A stretch of DNA of 38,139 nt from Mycoplasma elephantis ATCC 51980 (GCF_000687815.1 NZ_JHXU01000009.1:1-38139), one strand, 5' to 3'. Counted from the stretch's first letter, positions 9,416-21,114 are shown. The notes: generated by a model not told the origin, from the letters alone. Translations and numbers: made by a program.

Positions 9416-10480
9416 TTAATCTAATTTAAGATCTTTTTTAAGTTGTAAAACTTCTTTAGAAACCATTGATTTATCTCATTTACGTGGTTCATCGAAAGCA
9501 AGAATACGTGATGGATTGTTTATTAAAATATCTTTAATAGCCTCATCACTTACACCTACTTGTTTAAGTAATGGTATAAATCTTTCGAATAAATAACCAA
9601 ATCCGAATGTTTCTTTGCCTTTGGTTAATCCATAGTTTCTTTGGTATAAGATTCTACCTGCATCTAGTGATAAAGTTATGTGTTTTTGTAAACCTTTATC
9701 AACAAGATATTTAATATTTTCTGCTAGTGTTGAATCTGGATAGTATTTAACACGATCAGGACCATCAAAACAAATAGTTACCTTTGTTTCTTTGATTATT
9801 TTTTCATAATAATATTTATCTGGGTTTTTGTTTAGATGTGATATTTGAATCTTGTCTGGGTTTGCTCCAAAACCTATAAGGTGTTGAGCAACTTCAAGTG
9901 CCATTGTACCTAATTGTGTATGAACTAAAATAGGACATCCAGTTATAACACTTGTTCTAGCAGCTACTTCTAAAGCTTTTAATTCTAAACGATCAATAGC
10001 AGCATATCCTGTACCAGCTTTAATTATTCCAGCTTTCGCTTTTGAACGTTTAACTACTGGTCCGTTGTAGTTATATTCATCCATACCTTCTTCAATTTCG
10101 GCAACAGTCATCTTAACAATATCTTCAACTGGAACACATGCTAATCATGAACAATATTTATCATAGAATTTAGCTTTATGAAAACCTGTTGACATAACTA
10201 TATTAATTTTTCCTTTAATATCTTTATGGTTTGCAATTTCTAACATTCTTATGACATCACGCCCAACGTTAGGTGGATCCATTGTTACCATTGTTTTACC
10301 ATTATGTTTAGCATATTCTAGCAATTCTTTAACAGCAGCATCTGTGTTAATCATTAAAAAATCAATATGCTCTTCCATTTCTGGTCCACCGTTTTTAATT
10401 AAGTGATCATGACAATCTGTGATCCCGATAGAATCTGCGGGAACATCACCTAAAACGGTTCTTACAAATTTTTTACTCAT
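9416..10480 (-). CDS. Phosphotriesterase-family (COG1735) metallo-lactonase
   Basis: A 354-residue binuclear metal hydrolase of the amidohydrolase superfamily. Metal ligands are visible in order: HxH (H24, H26 in TDCHDHL), the bridging Lys in GIIKAGT, His in PILVHTQLGT, His in QISHLNKNPD, and Asp in LSLDAGR. From memory, COG1735 proteins of Mycoplasma synoviae and M. agalactiae were characterised as lactonases of phosphorylated pentono-lactones. As first gene of this operon, the likely role is opening the lactone of ascorbate 6-phosphate or a related sugar lactone phosphate, the job done by the unrelated UlaG in E. coli. ATG 10480 follows AAGGAGAGAG. Family is certain; the substrate is inferred. 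Confidence 0.85.
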
Positions 10481-10504
10481 CTCTCTCCTTTATGTGTAAA
10501 ATTT

Positions 10505-10610
10505 TAGAACAAATACTGTCCTATATTTATTCTATAAATATATTTTGATTATTGATAAAAATTATCAAAAATATGGAATAAAAATGAAATTTATTTCCAC
10601 ATTTATTATA
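10505..10610 (-). promoter_or_regulatory. Promoter and candidate operators of the ula operon
   Basis: On the minus strand TATAAT occupies 10610-10605, placing a start near 10598. Three inverted repeats follow: GGAAATAAA...TTTATTCC (10598-10575, imperfect, right at +1), TTGATAA-N3-TTATCAA (10552-10568, perfect 7-bp arms) and TAGAACA-N5-TGTCCTA (10505-10523, 6 of 7). A second possible -10, TATAGAAT, lies within the leader. The repeats are plausible binding sites for the RpiR regulator encoded at the operon end. Which one is used cannot be told from one sequence. Confidence 0.5.
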
Positions 10611-10615
10611 AAAAT

Positions 10616-10648
10616 AAAAAAACTAACCATTAAAGTTAGTTTTTTTGT
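10616..10648. terminator. Bidirectional terminator after pdhD
   Basis: AACTAAC (10621-10627) pairs with GTTAGTT (10635-10641) around the loop CATTAAA, with an A-run before and a T-run after. On the minus strand it follows the pdhD stop by about 12 nt and ends the pyruvate dehydrogenase transcript just before the ula promoter. Confidence 0.85.
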
Positions 10649-10659
10649 GCTTTTTTATT

Positions 10660-12819
10660 TTATTTTTTGTGTTTTAAATGTAATTTAAGTGCAGCACTAC
10701 GTGCAGCTTCTCATATTATTTCTGCAAATGTAGGGTGTGGATGAATAGTACTTGTTAATTCAAATACTGTTGCTTCTAATTCCATTGCAAGCGCTATTTC
10801 AGAAATATAATCTGTTGCGTTAGCACCTATGATATGACATCCTAGCACTTCACCAAATTCTTCATCAACAACAAGTTTAATAAATCCTTTTGTAGCATTT
10901 GCTGCTAACCCTTTTCCTAAATATTCAAATGCATATTTACTACTAAATGCTTTGTAACCTTGTTTTTTAGCTTCTTGTTCAGTTAGACCAATGCATGCGA
11001 TTTCTGGGTGTGTATAAATACATCCTGGTGTAGCTTTAAGAGATGTTTTTACATTTCTATTTAAAATATTATCAACCGCTACTAATGCGTGTTTATAAGC
11101 AACATGAGCTAACATATTTTGGTTAGTTACATCCCCAATACCATAAACCCCTGTTACATTTGTTCTTTGGTGGTCGTCAACAATTAATTCACCACGAGAA
11201 CCTAATTTAAATCCAACTTCTGCTAAACCTAAAGATACTGGAACACGACCGATTGATGTAAGAACAACATCAGATTTAATTTTTTGTTGTTTACAATCTA
11301 TTTCATAAATTATTTCATTTGTTTTTTCATTATATTCTTTTGTATCTACATTGTAAAGAATTTTAACTTTGTGATCTATTAATGATTGTTCTAATACTTT
11401 TACAACTTCAGCATCAATACCCGGAAGTAAACGATCTGTATTTTGAAGAATTGTTACTTTTGCACCAGCGGTTGCATATACTTGTGAAAATTCAACCCCA
11501 ATAACTCCCCCACCAATAATAGTGATTGATTTTGGAAGTTTTTTATCATAATTAATTGCTTCTTTAGAAGTAATAATTTTTCCTGATTTATAACCTTTAT
11601 CAAAACCTTTAAGATTAAGAAGACGATCAACACTACCTGTAGCAACAATAATATTTTTACCACGGTAAACCTTATTATCAGCTTTTACTTCATGAGCACC
11701 AACAAATGTTGCTTCGCCTTCTATAATGTCACATTTTGACATTTTCATAAGATTTTTAACAGATAATGAAATTTTATCAACAACAACTTTTTTCTTAGCA
11801 TGCATTCCTTTTCATGTTTTATCATTATCTATTTTTAATTCTTTAAAGTTGGCTGCAACCCCATATTCTGTAGCGTGATTTATATAATCAATTACTTCGC
11901 TTGACTTAAGTAGAGCTTTTGTAGGAATACATCCAACATTAAGGCAAACACCACCTCAGTACTCTTTTTCAATAATTAAAGTCTTAAGACCTTGTTTGCC
12001 AGCTTCTTCAGCAGCTAAATAACCACCTGGACCTGATCCAATAACAATTACATCATATTCTTTTTCAATAACACCTGTATATTGTTTACCAGGTTCGCCT
12101 TTGTAATCATCATTTGCTTGTTCTGTTTTAACTGTTTCTTGAGTTGTTGTAGTTTTAACACCACTAGAAAGTGATGATAAATCAAATAGTTCATCTGACA
12201 CCTTTACTTCACCAACAACACTAGCTCCACCTGATTCACCAGCTGTTTGAGTAGTTGTTGTAGTATTTTCATGCTTTTTACCATCATCTATATGATAAAT
12301 AACTTGACCAACATGGATAGTATCACCTTTTTTCATTAATACTTTTTTAATAGTACCTGTAACTGGACTAGGTATGTCACTTGTTACTTTATCTGTTTCA
12401 ACACTGAATAATGAATCACCTTCATTAACCTTGTCATTTTCCTTTTTATATATATCTCCCACAACACCTTCATGTAGTCCTTCACCGATGTCCGCGAATT
12501 TAAATTCAAAAAATGAATTTGAGCTTGAAGAACTTGCGTTTTCTTGAACAGGTTTAGAAACAGGAACTTCATCCCCACCTTTACTTCCATCATCAATTAC
12601 AAAAATTTCTTGACCAACATGGATGGTGTCACCTTTTTTCATTAATATTTGTTTAATAGTTCCTGTAACAGGACTTGGTATATCACTTGTTACTTTATCT
12701 GTTTCAACACTAAATAATGAATCACCTTCATTAACTTTTTGTCCTTCTTTAACAAAAATATCACCAACTACACCTTCATGTAGTCCTTCACCGATGTCTG
12801 AGAATTTAAATTTATACAT
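10660..12819 (-). CDS. pdhD: Dihydrolipoamide dehydrogenase (PDH E3) with two N-terminal lipoyl domains
   Basis: A 719-residue flavoprotein, far longer than ordinary E3 (about 460). Two lipoyl domains come first: residues 1-78 (VETDKVTSD, lipoyl-lysine K42) and about 103-181 (same motif, K144), joined and followed by Ser/Thr/Gln-rich linkers. The E3 body starts near residue 250 with [13 protein letters not shown] (FAD site), the redox pair C292/C297 in [13 protein letters not shown], the NAD site [24 protein letters not shown], and the C-terminal catalytic HPHPTFAE. E3 reoxidises dihydrolipoamide and makes NADH. Lipoyl domains fused to E3 are known in mycoplasmas and some other bacteria; here they appear to be the only ones in the complex. 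ATG 12819 lies one base after the pdhC stop, with AGGAG upstream. Confidence 0.95.
12280..12819 (-). repeat. Tandem duplication encoding the two lipoyl domains
   Basis: The segments 12586-12819 and about 12280-12513 encode near-identical 78-residue domains; from [12 protein letters not shown] through SPVTGTI they agree residue for residue. The DNA copies are also similar but differ at scattered positions, so the duplication is not brand new. Such a pair can be lost or expanded by recombination. Confidence 0.85.
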
Positions 12820-12820
12820 A

Positions 12821-13720
12821 TTAGTACACTCCTAAAATTTCAGGATTTTCTAACAATTGAGATATTCTTGATGCAAAGCGCCCAATTGTAGCCCCATCAA
12901 TTCATCTATGATCAGCGGCAACAGTTAAGTACATAGCTTTACCTGGAATTACACTTCCATCTTTAACAAATGCTTCATCAACAATTGCACCTATCCCCAA
13001 AATACTTAATTCTGGTCAATTGATAACTGGAACACCATAAAGCGAACCAACGCTACCATAGTTTGTAATACTAAATCCTGCACCTTGCATATCAGCTGGT
13101 TTAATAGTTCTTTCTCTAGCTGATTTTGCAAGAGTTGAAATTTGGTTCGCTAGTTCTAAAACGCTTAATGTATGAGCATGTTTAACAACAGGAACCATCA
13201 ATCCTGCTTCAGTATCAACAGCAATACCTAAATTTACTGTGTCTGGGTAATCAATTGTACTATTTGCTTCATTGTATTTTGCTAAGAATATTGGAAATTC
13301 TTTAAGAGCAATAGAAACCGCTTTTGCTATATATGGTAAAAATGTTAGTTTAATACCTGTTGTTTTTAAAACAGTATCTTTAATACTTGCTCTTAAATTT
13401 CATAATTTAGTCATATTAACACGGTGTATTAAATTAACGTAAGCAACATTATTTCATGAATTAGTCATTGCTTTCGCAATTGCTTTTCTAACTGGGGAAA
13501 TAGGTTCTTGGAATGATTTAAGTGGATTTGAATTAAATGTAGGTTGCGATATAGTTGTTGTGGCTTGAACTGTTGATGAAACAGATTGTTTTACAGGGTT
13601 AAAGTTTTTAACATCATCAACTAAAATTCTTCCACCAATACCAGTTCCTTTTATTTCTTCAATATTAACGTTAAGTTTTTTAGCCATAGCACGTGCTAAT
13701 GGTGTAGATTTAATTTGCAT
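12821..13720 (-). CDS. pdhC: Dihydrolipoamide acetyltransferase (PDH E2) lacking a lipoyl domain
   Basis: A 299-residue E2 that transfers acetyl from dihydrolipoyl groups to CoA and forms the core of the complex. It starts directly with the peripheral-subunit-binding domain (residues 4-37, [14 protein letters not shown]...[13 protein letters not shown]), then a short linker and the catalytic domain ending in the active-site DHRWIDGA. No lipoyl domain precedes it: ATG 13720 has AAGGAGG at the right distance and only 14 nt separate it from pdhB. Typical E2 is at least 400 residues with one to three lipoyl domains. The lipoyl groups must therefore come from the E3 chain encoded next, or from elsewhere. 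The reading frame is intact. Confidence 0.93.
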
Positions 13721-13734
13721 TATATTCTTCCTCC

Positions 13735-14730
13735 TTAAAATTGAAATCCAACAACTTCTTTGATTTTATCCACAATTTTATCAGCATTAATACCATGAAA
13801 TGCTTCACCTTTTGCCAATGGAACAGTAATATCATATCCAGTTAATCTTGCAAGAGGGGCTTTCAAGTATTCAAACGCTTTTTCATTAACTTGAGCCATA
13901 ATTTCTGCTGATACAGAGAATGATTTAACAGCTTCATGAACCACAAGAAGACGACCAGTTTTTTTAACAGATTCAATAACAGTTTTATAATCAAGTGGTT
14001 TTATAGTTCTAAGATCAATTAATTCAACACTAATTTCTGGATTAGTTTGTTTTAATTTTTTAAGAGCTTCAATAGAATCATGAACTTGAACACCATATGT
14101 AACCAATGTTAATGAAGTACCTTCAGCAATGATATTTGCTTTACCTATTTCAACTGTGTAGTATTCTTCAGGAATTTCTTGTTTACCCGAACGGTAAATT
14201 CTTTTAGGTTCAAAGAAAATAACTGGGTCATTATCTTCAATAGCGGCTAATAATAAACCTTTTGTGTCATATGGAAATGCTGGTAAAACAACTTTAACTC
14301 CTGGAACATGAGCATAAATAGCTTCTAAAGCTTCTGAGTGATGTTCCAAAGCTCTAATTCCGCCCGACATCGGGATACGCATTACAAGCGGACAATGAAA
14401 ACGACCACGTGAACGATTTCTCATTCTTGCTGCATGTGTGAATATTTGTTGCATTGCTGGGTATGAAAATCCACTAAATTGAATTTCAGCAACTGGACGT
14501 AATCCAGCAACAGCCGCACCTACAGCTGTTCCGGCTATACTTGCTTCCGAAATAGGAGCATCTCAACTACGATCAACACCAAATTTTGCTTGTAGACCTT
14601 CAGTAGCCCTGAAAACTCCACCTTCAAATCCGGCATCTTGTCCATATGAAACAACACGTTTATCTTTTTTCATCGCTAATTCTAGCGCTTGTGTTATTGC
14701 ACCAATATTATTAACGGTTATGTTAGCCAT
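13735..14730 (-). CDS. pdhB: Pyruvate dehydrogenase E1 beta subunit
   Basis: A 331-residue transketolase-like subunit that forms the E1 heterotetramer with PdhA. Recognisable stretches are QDAGFEGGVFRATEGL, the substrate-site region APISEASIAGTAVGAA, GFSYPAMQQIF, HHSEALEAIYAHVPGVKVV and VHEAVKSFSVSAEI near the C-terminus. Length is normal. ATG 14730 overlaps the pdhA stop by one base (TAATG), with AAAGGAG inside the end of pdhA, so the two E1 subunits are translationally coupled. Confidence 0.95.
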
Positions 14731-15839
14731 TATTTAGCTCCTTTCGCTTTTGATCAATATTCGATAGCTTTTGCTCTTTGTTCTAATAAATCATCATCAA
14801 GTTTTTCATATGTATAGTCAAAAATATCTTCGATTTTAGTATTTATATCTTTTAATGATTCTTGATATGCAGCTTTTGCTTGTTCCATAGAATCATCTCA
14901 AAGTTTTTTAATTTGATCTTTTGTAATGATTTTATTATCCAACATATATTTTTCAATACGATGCATTGGTTCTCATTTTTCGTCTTCTTTTTCTTCTTTT
15001 TCTGTTCTATAAATACGAGGATTATCACTTGTTGTGTGTGAACCTTGTCTTCATGTAACAAATTCAACTAGAACTGGTTCGTTTTTTTCACGAGCATATT
15101 CAACAGCATCCTTAATAACTGAGTAACTAGCTAATAAATCATTACCATCAACTCTTAATCCATTAATTCCAACAGCATGTGCTTTAGCGGCAATAGTTGA
15201 AGAAATAGTTTCAAAATGGTTTGGGGTCGAAATGGCTCATTGGTTGTTATTTACACAAAATACAGCTGGTCATTTTTGTACAGCAGCCATATTCATTGCT
15301 TCGAAAAATTCACCTTCTGTTGTTCCTCCATTACCAATAAATGAAACAGCAACAGCTTTAGTTCCTAATTGTTTTGATGCATAAGCAACACCAGCTGCAT
15401 GAGAACATTGAGTTGCTATAGGAATATTTACAGGCATTACATTAACACCTTCTGGCATTAATGAACCTTTTTCATTTCCATTTCAGTACATCATTTGGTT
15501 AACCATAGGAACACCCAAATGTAACATTGCGGCATTTGAACGGAATGCTGGAATAAATCAGTCTTTTTTCTCCATTGCAAGACTGCAGGCAATTTGTAGT
15601 GCTTCTTCACCTAAGTTAGGAGGAAAGGTTAACATTCTACCTTGTCTTTGAAGTTGCAACATATATGTATCTTGTTGACGAGATAAAACCATAAATTTGT
15701 AACCTTCAAGTATTTTTTCTTTTGATAATTCAATTTTTTCATTTTTGTTAATTAAATTACCATCAACATCTAAAAAGCGAATTATTTCATCTGGGTTAGA
15801 CATAATAACAGGCTTATTTAAATATATAAAATTCTTCAT
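14730..15839 (-). CDS. pdhA: Pyruvate dehydrogenase E1 alpha subunit
   Basis: A 369-residue thiamin-diphosphate enzyme that decarboxylates pyruvate and reductively acylates lipoyl groups. The ThDP-binding motif runs from IGNGGTTEGEFFEAMN to FCVNNNQWAIS. The regulatory-loop stretch TWRQGSHTTSDNP is also conserved. ATG 15839 has GTAGGGAAA immediately upstream. It is first of the four pdh genes and is preceded by an inverted repeat at the predicted transcription start. The order A-B-C-D is standard. All frames are intact when UGA is read as Trp. Confidence 0.95.
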
Positions 15840-15865
15840 TTTCCCTACTTTCTTTTATATGTTAA

Positions 15866-15897
15866 AAAGAATATTTTACTATTCTTTATATATTGTA
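15866..15897 (-). promoter_or_regulatory. Putative pdh promoter with inverted repeat at +1
   Basis: On the minus strand TACAAT (15897-15892) is a reasonable -10 box. Just downstream, over the expected start, lies AAAGAATA-N6-TATTCTTT (15866-15887), a perfect 8-bp inverted repeat. Its position would suit a repressor site. No regulator is assigned; the wider 15840-15996 gap is otherwise AT-rich and empty. Confidence 0.45.
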
Positions 15898-15996
15898 AAT
15901 ATATAAATATATATTTAAATAATTTATTTTTTTTATATATAACAATAGCATATGCAAACATTTCCATTTTATAGAGAAAAATAGAAAATTATAAAT

Positions 15997-16968
15997 TTAA
16001 ATTTTATTTTTAAAACTAGATAATAATTTTTTATAAAAATTTCCCACCATTTTTCATGGAGTTAGAGTAAATCTAGGTTTTCATTTTACTTCATCAGCTA
16101 TATTTTTTAAAATCGTGTTAGCATGATTAATAACAATTAATTTATCTTTTTTGTTAAGTTTTTTATAAAAAAGAATAAGAACTCATAAATATTGATACAT
16201 CTTGTGGTCAATCATTTTTTTTAACCACTTTTCTTCTCTATCAGAATTAAAAATTAATCTACATGCTTTTGTGTATTCTTGGCCTATACAAAATAATCTC
16301 TCTTCTAATTTATTTGCACTATAATTTGATAATGAGTTTTGACGTCTTAAATATCTAACAACAAAAATGTTTGCATGAACATATTTTTTAGGAAATAAAA
16401 ATAATTTAACAGTTGGATAAACATCTTCAAAATATTTTACGTCACATGATAAATTTAAAGAATCATAATATACTTTTTTTATAAAATGTCCTCAAAAGAA
16501 AGTGATATTACCCGATAAAAAATCTTGTGAATTTTTTATATTAATTCATTTATAAAATGGAGGTAATATAATGGCTGATAATTTTTTGTAAGTAAATTTC
16601 ATTTTGTATTGTGAACTAATAAGATCAGCATCTGTTTTTTTAGCTAATTTAATCATTTTCTTCATTGAGTTTTTATATAAATAGTCATCATCATCTAAAA
16701 ACATAAAATATTTAGTAGTACATTTACTAATTAACAAATCCCTCATCTTGCCTAAACCAATATTTTTATCATTTTTTAAAATCTCAAAACGACTATCATT
16801 TTTGAGTTTTTGTTTTAAATATTCATATGTTTCATCTTGACTACAATCATCAATAATTAATACTTTAAAATTAGATTCAGTTTGTTTTAAAATACTTTTA
16901 ATAGTACCATCAATATATTTTGTAGCGTTATAAACGGGCATAAGAATTGTAACTATTGGTTCGCTCAT
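15997..16968 (-). CDS. Glycosyltransferase family 2 protein
   Basis: A 323-residue GT-A fold transferase. The N-terminus VTILMPVYNATKYIDGTI, the nucleotide site LIIDDCSQDETYEYL and the metal-binding aspartates D92-D95 in FMFLDDDDYL are classical GT2 features. The C-terminal half is Lys/aromatic rich and reads through many UGA Trp codons. There is no clear membrane segment. It is a single gene with its own TATAAT (16985-16990) and AAGGA before ATG 16968. In Mollicutes such enzymes make surface glycolipids or capsular polysaccharide; donor and acceptor cannot be deduced. Confidence 0.85.
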
Positions 16969-17254
16969 TTTTTCCTTATTTTTTATTATATATAAACTTT
17001 TTATTTTTTGTTTATAGTATCAAAACATATTCCCATTATAGTGGAGAATTAAATAAATTTCTTTGAATTTAAAAAGTGAATTTTTTAATTTTTCAATAAA
17101 AAATCAACAAAAAATACTCAAATTTCTATTTTTAGGTATTTTTATTATTAATATATTTATTTTAGAATTTATAATTATACCTAAATAAATATGCAATAAT
17201 AATATATGTTATATTATTAATAATATATAAATAAGGTAAAGAAAGTAAGGATAT
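16969..17254. other. Divergent AT-rich intergenic region, glycosyltransferase / gpsA
   Basis: No gene is seen on either strand. It holds the minus-strand TATAAT at 16985-16990 for the glycosyltransferase and several TA-rich -10 candidates for gpsA between 17200 and 17235. AAAAATAC (17110-17117) pairs with GTATTTTT (17136-17143), a weak hairpin of no clear use. AAGGA at about 17246 is the gpsA Shine-Dalgarno. Confidence 0.5.
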
Positions 17255-18247
17255 ATGAATATTACTATTTGTGGCACTGGCGCATGGGCAACAGCCCTGG
17301 CTCACGTTCTTGCAAAAAATGAACATGATGTTTTTATGTATGGAATAGATATCAAAGAAATAAAAGATATCAATAACGGAAAAAACAATAAATATTTTCA
17401 AAATGTTTTTAAGTATAAAAATATTCAAGCAACCAATGATTTAAGCAAGGCATTAAAAGACTCAAAATTAGTTATATTAGCAACGCCTAGCCAAGAAATA
17501 ATTAATATTTTAAAAAAGCTTGAGCTTATTTTAAAAAATAAAAAGATTAATTTAATCAATGTTGCTAAGGGCTTAGATGGAAGTAGCAATTGCTTTTATT
17601 CAGAATTAATTAGGAAAAACTTTTCAAAGAATCTGAATATGTTAGCTACAATCATAGGGCCCTCATATGCAAATGAAGTTTATGATGAACAACTAACAGC
17701 ACTAAATGTTGTGGGTAATAATTATGATTATTTAAATCAAATAAAGCAAATTTTTGAAAATGATAAATTTATATTAATACCGAGTACAAAAGAGCATGGA
17801 TTAGAGATGTTCTCTGCAATGAAAAATGTTTTAGCTATAGGAATTGGTATAGCAAAATATTATTATTCATCATCAATAAATCCTATATCAGCATTATTTT
17901 CTATAGGTTTTAAGGAAATGTACTTAATCTATAAAACACTTTATCCACTCGACTCAGATGCTATAGGATATGAACTTGCTGCCATTGGAGATGCATTTTT
18001 AACATGTGGTTCATTCAAAAGTAGAAATACACAATTTGGTTTTAATGTTGCAAAATATGGTGTAGATGAAGCATTAAAACTTAATAAAAACACTATTGAA
18101 GGTTATACAAATGCCAAATTTATTGATAACATAATAAAAAAAGAAGAAATAAATGCGCCCTTTATTCGTTCAATTATTGATATACTTTACTTTGATAAGA
18201 ATCCCAAAACAATTTTTGATTTTTTAAAAAAGGAGAATTATGATTAA
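17255..18247 (+). CDS. gpsA: Glycerol-3-phosphate dehydrogenase [NAD(P)+]
   Basis: A 330-residue soluble dehydrogenase that interconverts dihydroxyacetone phosphate and sn-glycerol 3-phosphate, feeding phospholipid synthesis. The Rossmann signature is ITICGTGAWATALAHVLA at the N-terminus. NVAKGLD and IIGPSYANEV mark the active site (the Lys of VAKG and the Lys of AMKNVLAIG are catalytic in the family). The C-terminal helical domain includes GDAFLTCGSFKSRN. Length is normal. It is first of an operon: the ATG of tig lies within its last codons (ATGATTAA overlap, 8 nt). The start has AAGGA upstream. Confidence 0.95.
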   Translation: MNITICGTGAWATALAHVLAKNEHDVFMYGIDIKEIKDINNGKNNKYFQNVFKYKNIQATNDLSKALKDSKLVILATPSQEIINILKKLELILKNKKINLINVAKGLDGSSNCFYSELIRKNFSKNLNMLATIIGPSYANEVYDEQLTALNVVGNNYDYLNQIKQIFENDKFILIPSTKEHGLEMFSAMKNVLAIGIGIAKYYYSSSINPISALFSIGFKEMYLIYKTLYPLDSDAIGYELAAIGDAFLTCGSFKSRNTQFGFNVAKYGVDEALKLNKNTIEGYTNAKFIDNIIKKEEINAPFIRSIIDILYFDKNPKTIFDFLKKENYD

Positions 18248-19475
18248 ATTAAATAAAAAAACAAATACTGCAACAATTTTAATTGCTGCAAATGAAGAAA
18301 AATGAACATCAACAATTAACAAAGTTGAAGAATTTTTAAAAAACGTAAAACACGAAGTTAAAGACGTAAAAACTGAAGTTTGAGAACCGGCAGCCCAAAT
18401 ATACTTACAAGAAAATGCTGATGATCTAATTAAGAAATACGAAAAAGAAAATAAGATAATTTTAATCGAAACAGAAAACTTTAAAATTCAAAAGGTATCT
18501 AATTCCGAATTAGAAGTTTTATTATCATTTATTTATTACGATGAAAATACAAAACTAAAACTAGAGTATAAGTCGGAATTAGAAAAAGTTAATCCATTAT
18601 TCGTAAGATTAGGTGCAGAAAATGAAATGAAACAAATTCTTGCCAAACATACAAAAGAAATACCCGTTTCTCGTAAAGCAGAAAATGGTGATTACATGAC
18701 ATTTGATTTTATCGGAAAAATAGACGGTAAGCCTTTTGAACACGGAAGTTCGAATGACTATGAACTTCAACTAGGTAGTAAACAATTTATTGAATCACTT
18801 GAATCTCAACTAGTAGGTTTAAAAACAGGTGATAAAGTTGATCTTGATGTAATTTTTCCAAATGAATATCACGCTAAAGAATTAGCTGGAAAAAAAACAG
18901 TATTTAGTATCAATGTTAAAAAAATTGTAACAAAAGAACAACAAGAGCTTAATGATAAATTTGTTGAATCATTAAATATAGGTCTAAAAACTGTTAAAGA
19001 ACTAGAAGATAGACTAAATGAAAAACACACATTATTAATGGAATTAGAATTAAAAAATCAATTTTTACAACATTGCCTATTAGAAATTTATGAAAACAAT
19101 AAAATCAAACTTAGCGAAGATTTAATTAATTATGTAAAAGAACAATCAAAAAATAACATTATTTCAAAATTAGAAGCGGATAACAAAACATTAGATGATT
19201 ACTATAAAGCGACAAATAGAACAGAAAAAGAATTGGAAGAACAATTAACAAAAAATGCAACAGAAACTGTTGCTTTAAAAACAATAGAATTAATTTTGTA
19301 TAAACAACTAAAAATTAAAGTAACAAAAGAATCCGCATCTCATATTTTAAAATTCTTATCTATACAATACAACAAATCAATAGATGAAATAAAAGAAATT
19401 ATTTCCGAAGAAAAAATTAATTCATTTGCAATGCATAATACATTAATTGATAAATTAATAAAAGGAGAAAAATAA
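18240..19475 (+). CDS. tig: Trigger factor (ribosome-associated chaperone/PPIase), divergent N-domain
   Basis: A 411-residue protein with the trigger-factor layout: N-terminal domain (about 1-125), FKBP-type prolyl isomerase domain (about 145-232, with NGDYMTFDFIGKIDGKPF, LGSKQFIESLESQLVGLKTG and FPNEYHAKELAGK), and a helical C-terminal domain. Read with UGA as Trp the frame is continuous from ATG 18240. The ribosome-docking signature of the N-domain (GFRxGxxP in typical members) is not recognisable; the corresponding loop reads NVKHEVKDVKTEVWEPAA. It may still bind ribosomes by other contacts. Coupled to gpsA upstream and to the UPF0154 gene downstream (TAATG). Confidence 0.85.
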
Positions 19476-19699
19476 TGCCGGGTTGAGGAATTGCTTTATT
19501 AATTATATTTCCAATATTATTTACAGTAATAGGAGGAATATGTGGATTTTTTATAGCAAAAAAGATGTTTGAAAAACAATTAAAAGAAAATCCGCCAATA
19601 ACGGAAAAAATGATTAGAGTTATGTTCATGCAAATGGGTAGAAAAGCAAGTGAGGCGCAAATAAAACAAATAATGCGCTCAATGCAAAATGCTAAATAA
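19475..19699 (+). CDS. UPF0154 (YneF-like) small membrane protein
   Basis: A 74-residue protein with one N-terminal membrane segment (about residues 4-28, LLIIFPILFTVIGGICGFFI) followed by a basic cytoplasmic tail containing KENPPITEKMIRVMFMQMGR and the closing KASEAQIKQIMRSM. That pattern (NPPI...MR.M...MGRKPSE) is the UPF0154/YneF signature of Firmicutes and Mollicutes; its role is unknown. The ATG at 19475 overlaps the tig stop by one base, with AAAGGAG just upstream. Its fourth codon is UGA. Confidence 0.88.
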
Positions 19700-19717
19700 T
19701 AAATAATTGGAGTAAAT

Positions 19718-21088
<1,371 letters not shown>

Positions 21089-21114
21089 AAATAAAATTTA
21101 TGTTTATTTAAAAT

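Noticed and set aside
8918-9424. A 168-codon open frame on the plus strand
   Set aside because: It is antisense to ulaA, has Pro/Thr/Ile-rich composition expected from the complement of a membrane protein gene, and matches no family.
14852-15067. Lys-rich frame on the minus strand
   Set aside because: Out-of-frame reading of pdhA; the poly-Lys comes from an AAG/AAA-rich Glu/Lys stretch in the true frame.
17110-17143. Terminator-like inverted repeat between the glycosyltransferase and gpsA genes
   Set aside because: Both flanking genes point away from it and the arms are A/T only, so chance is likely.
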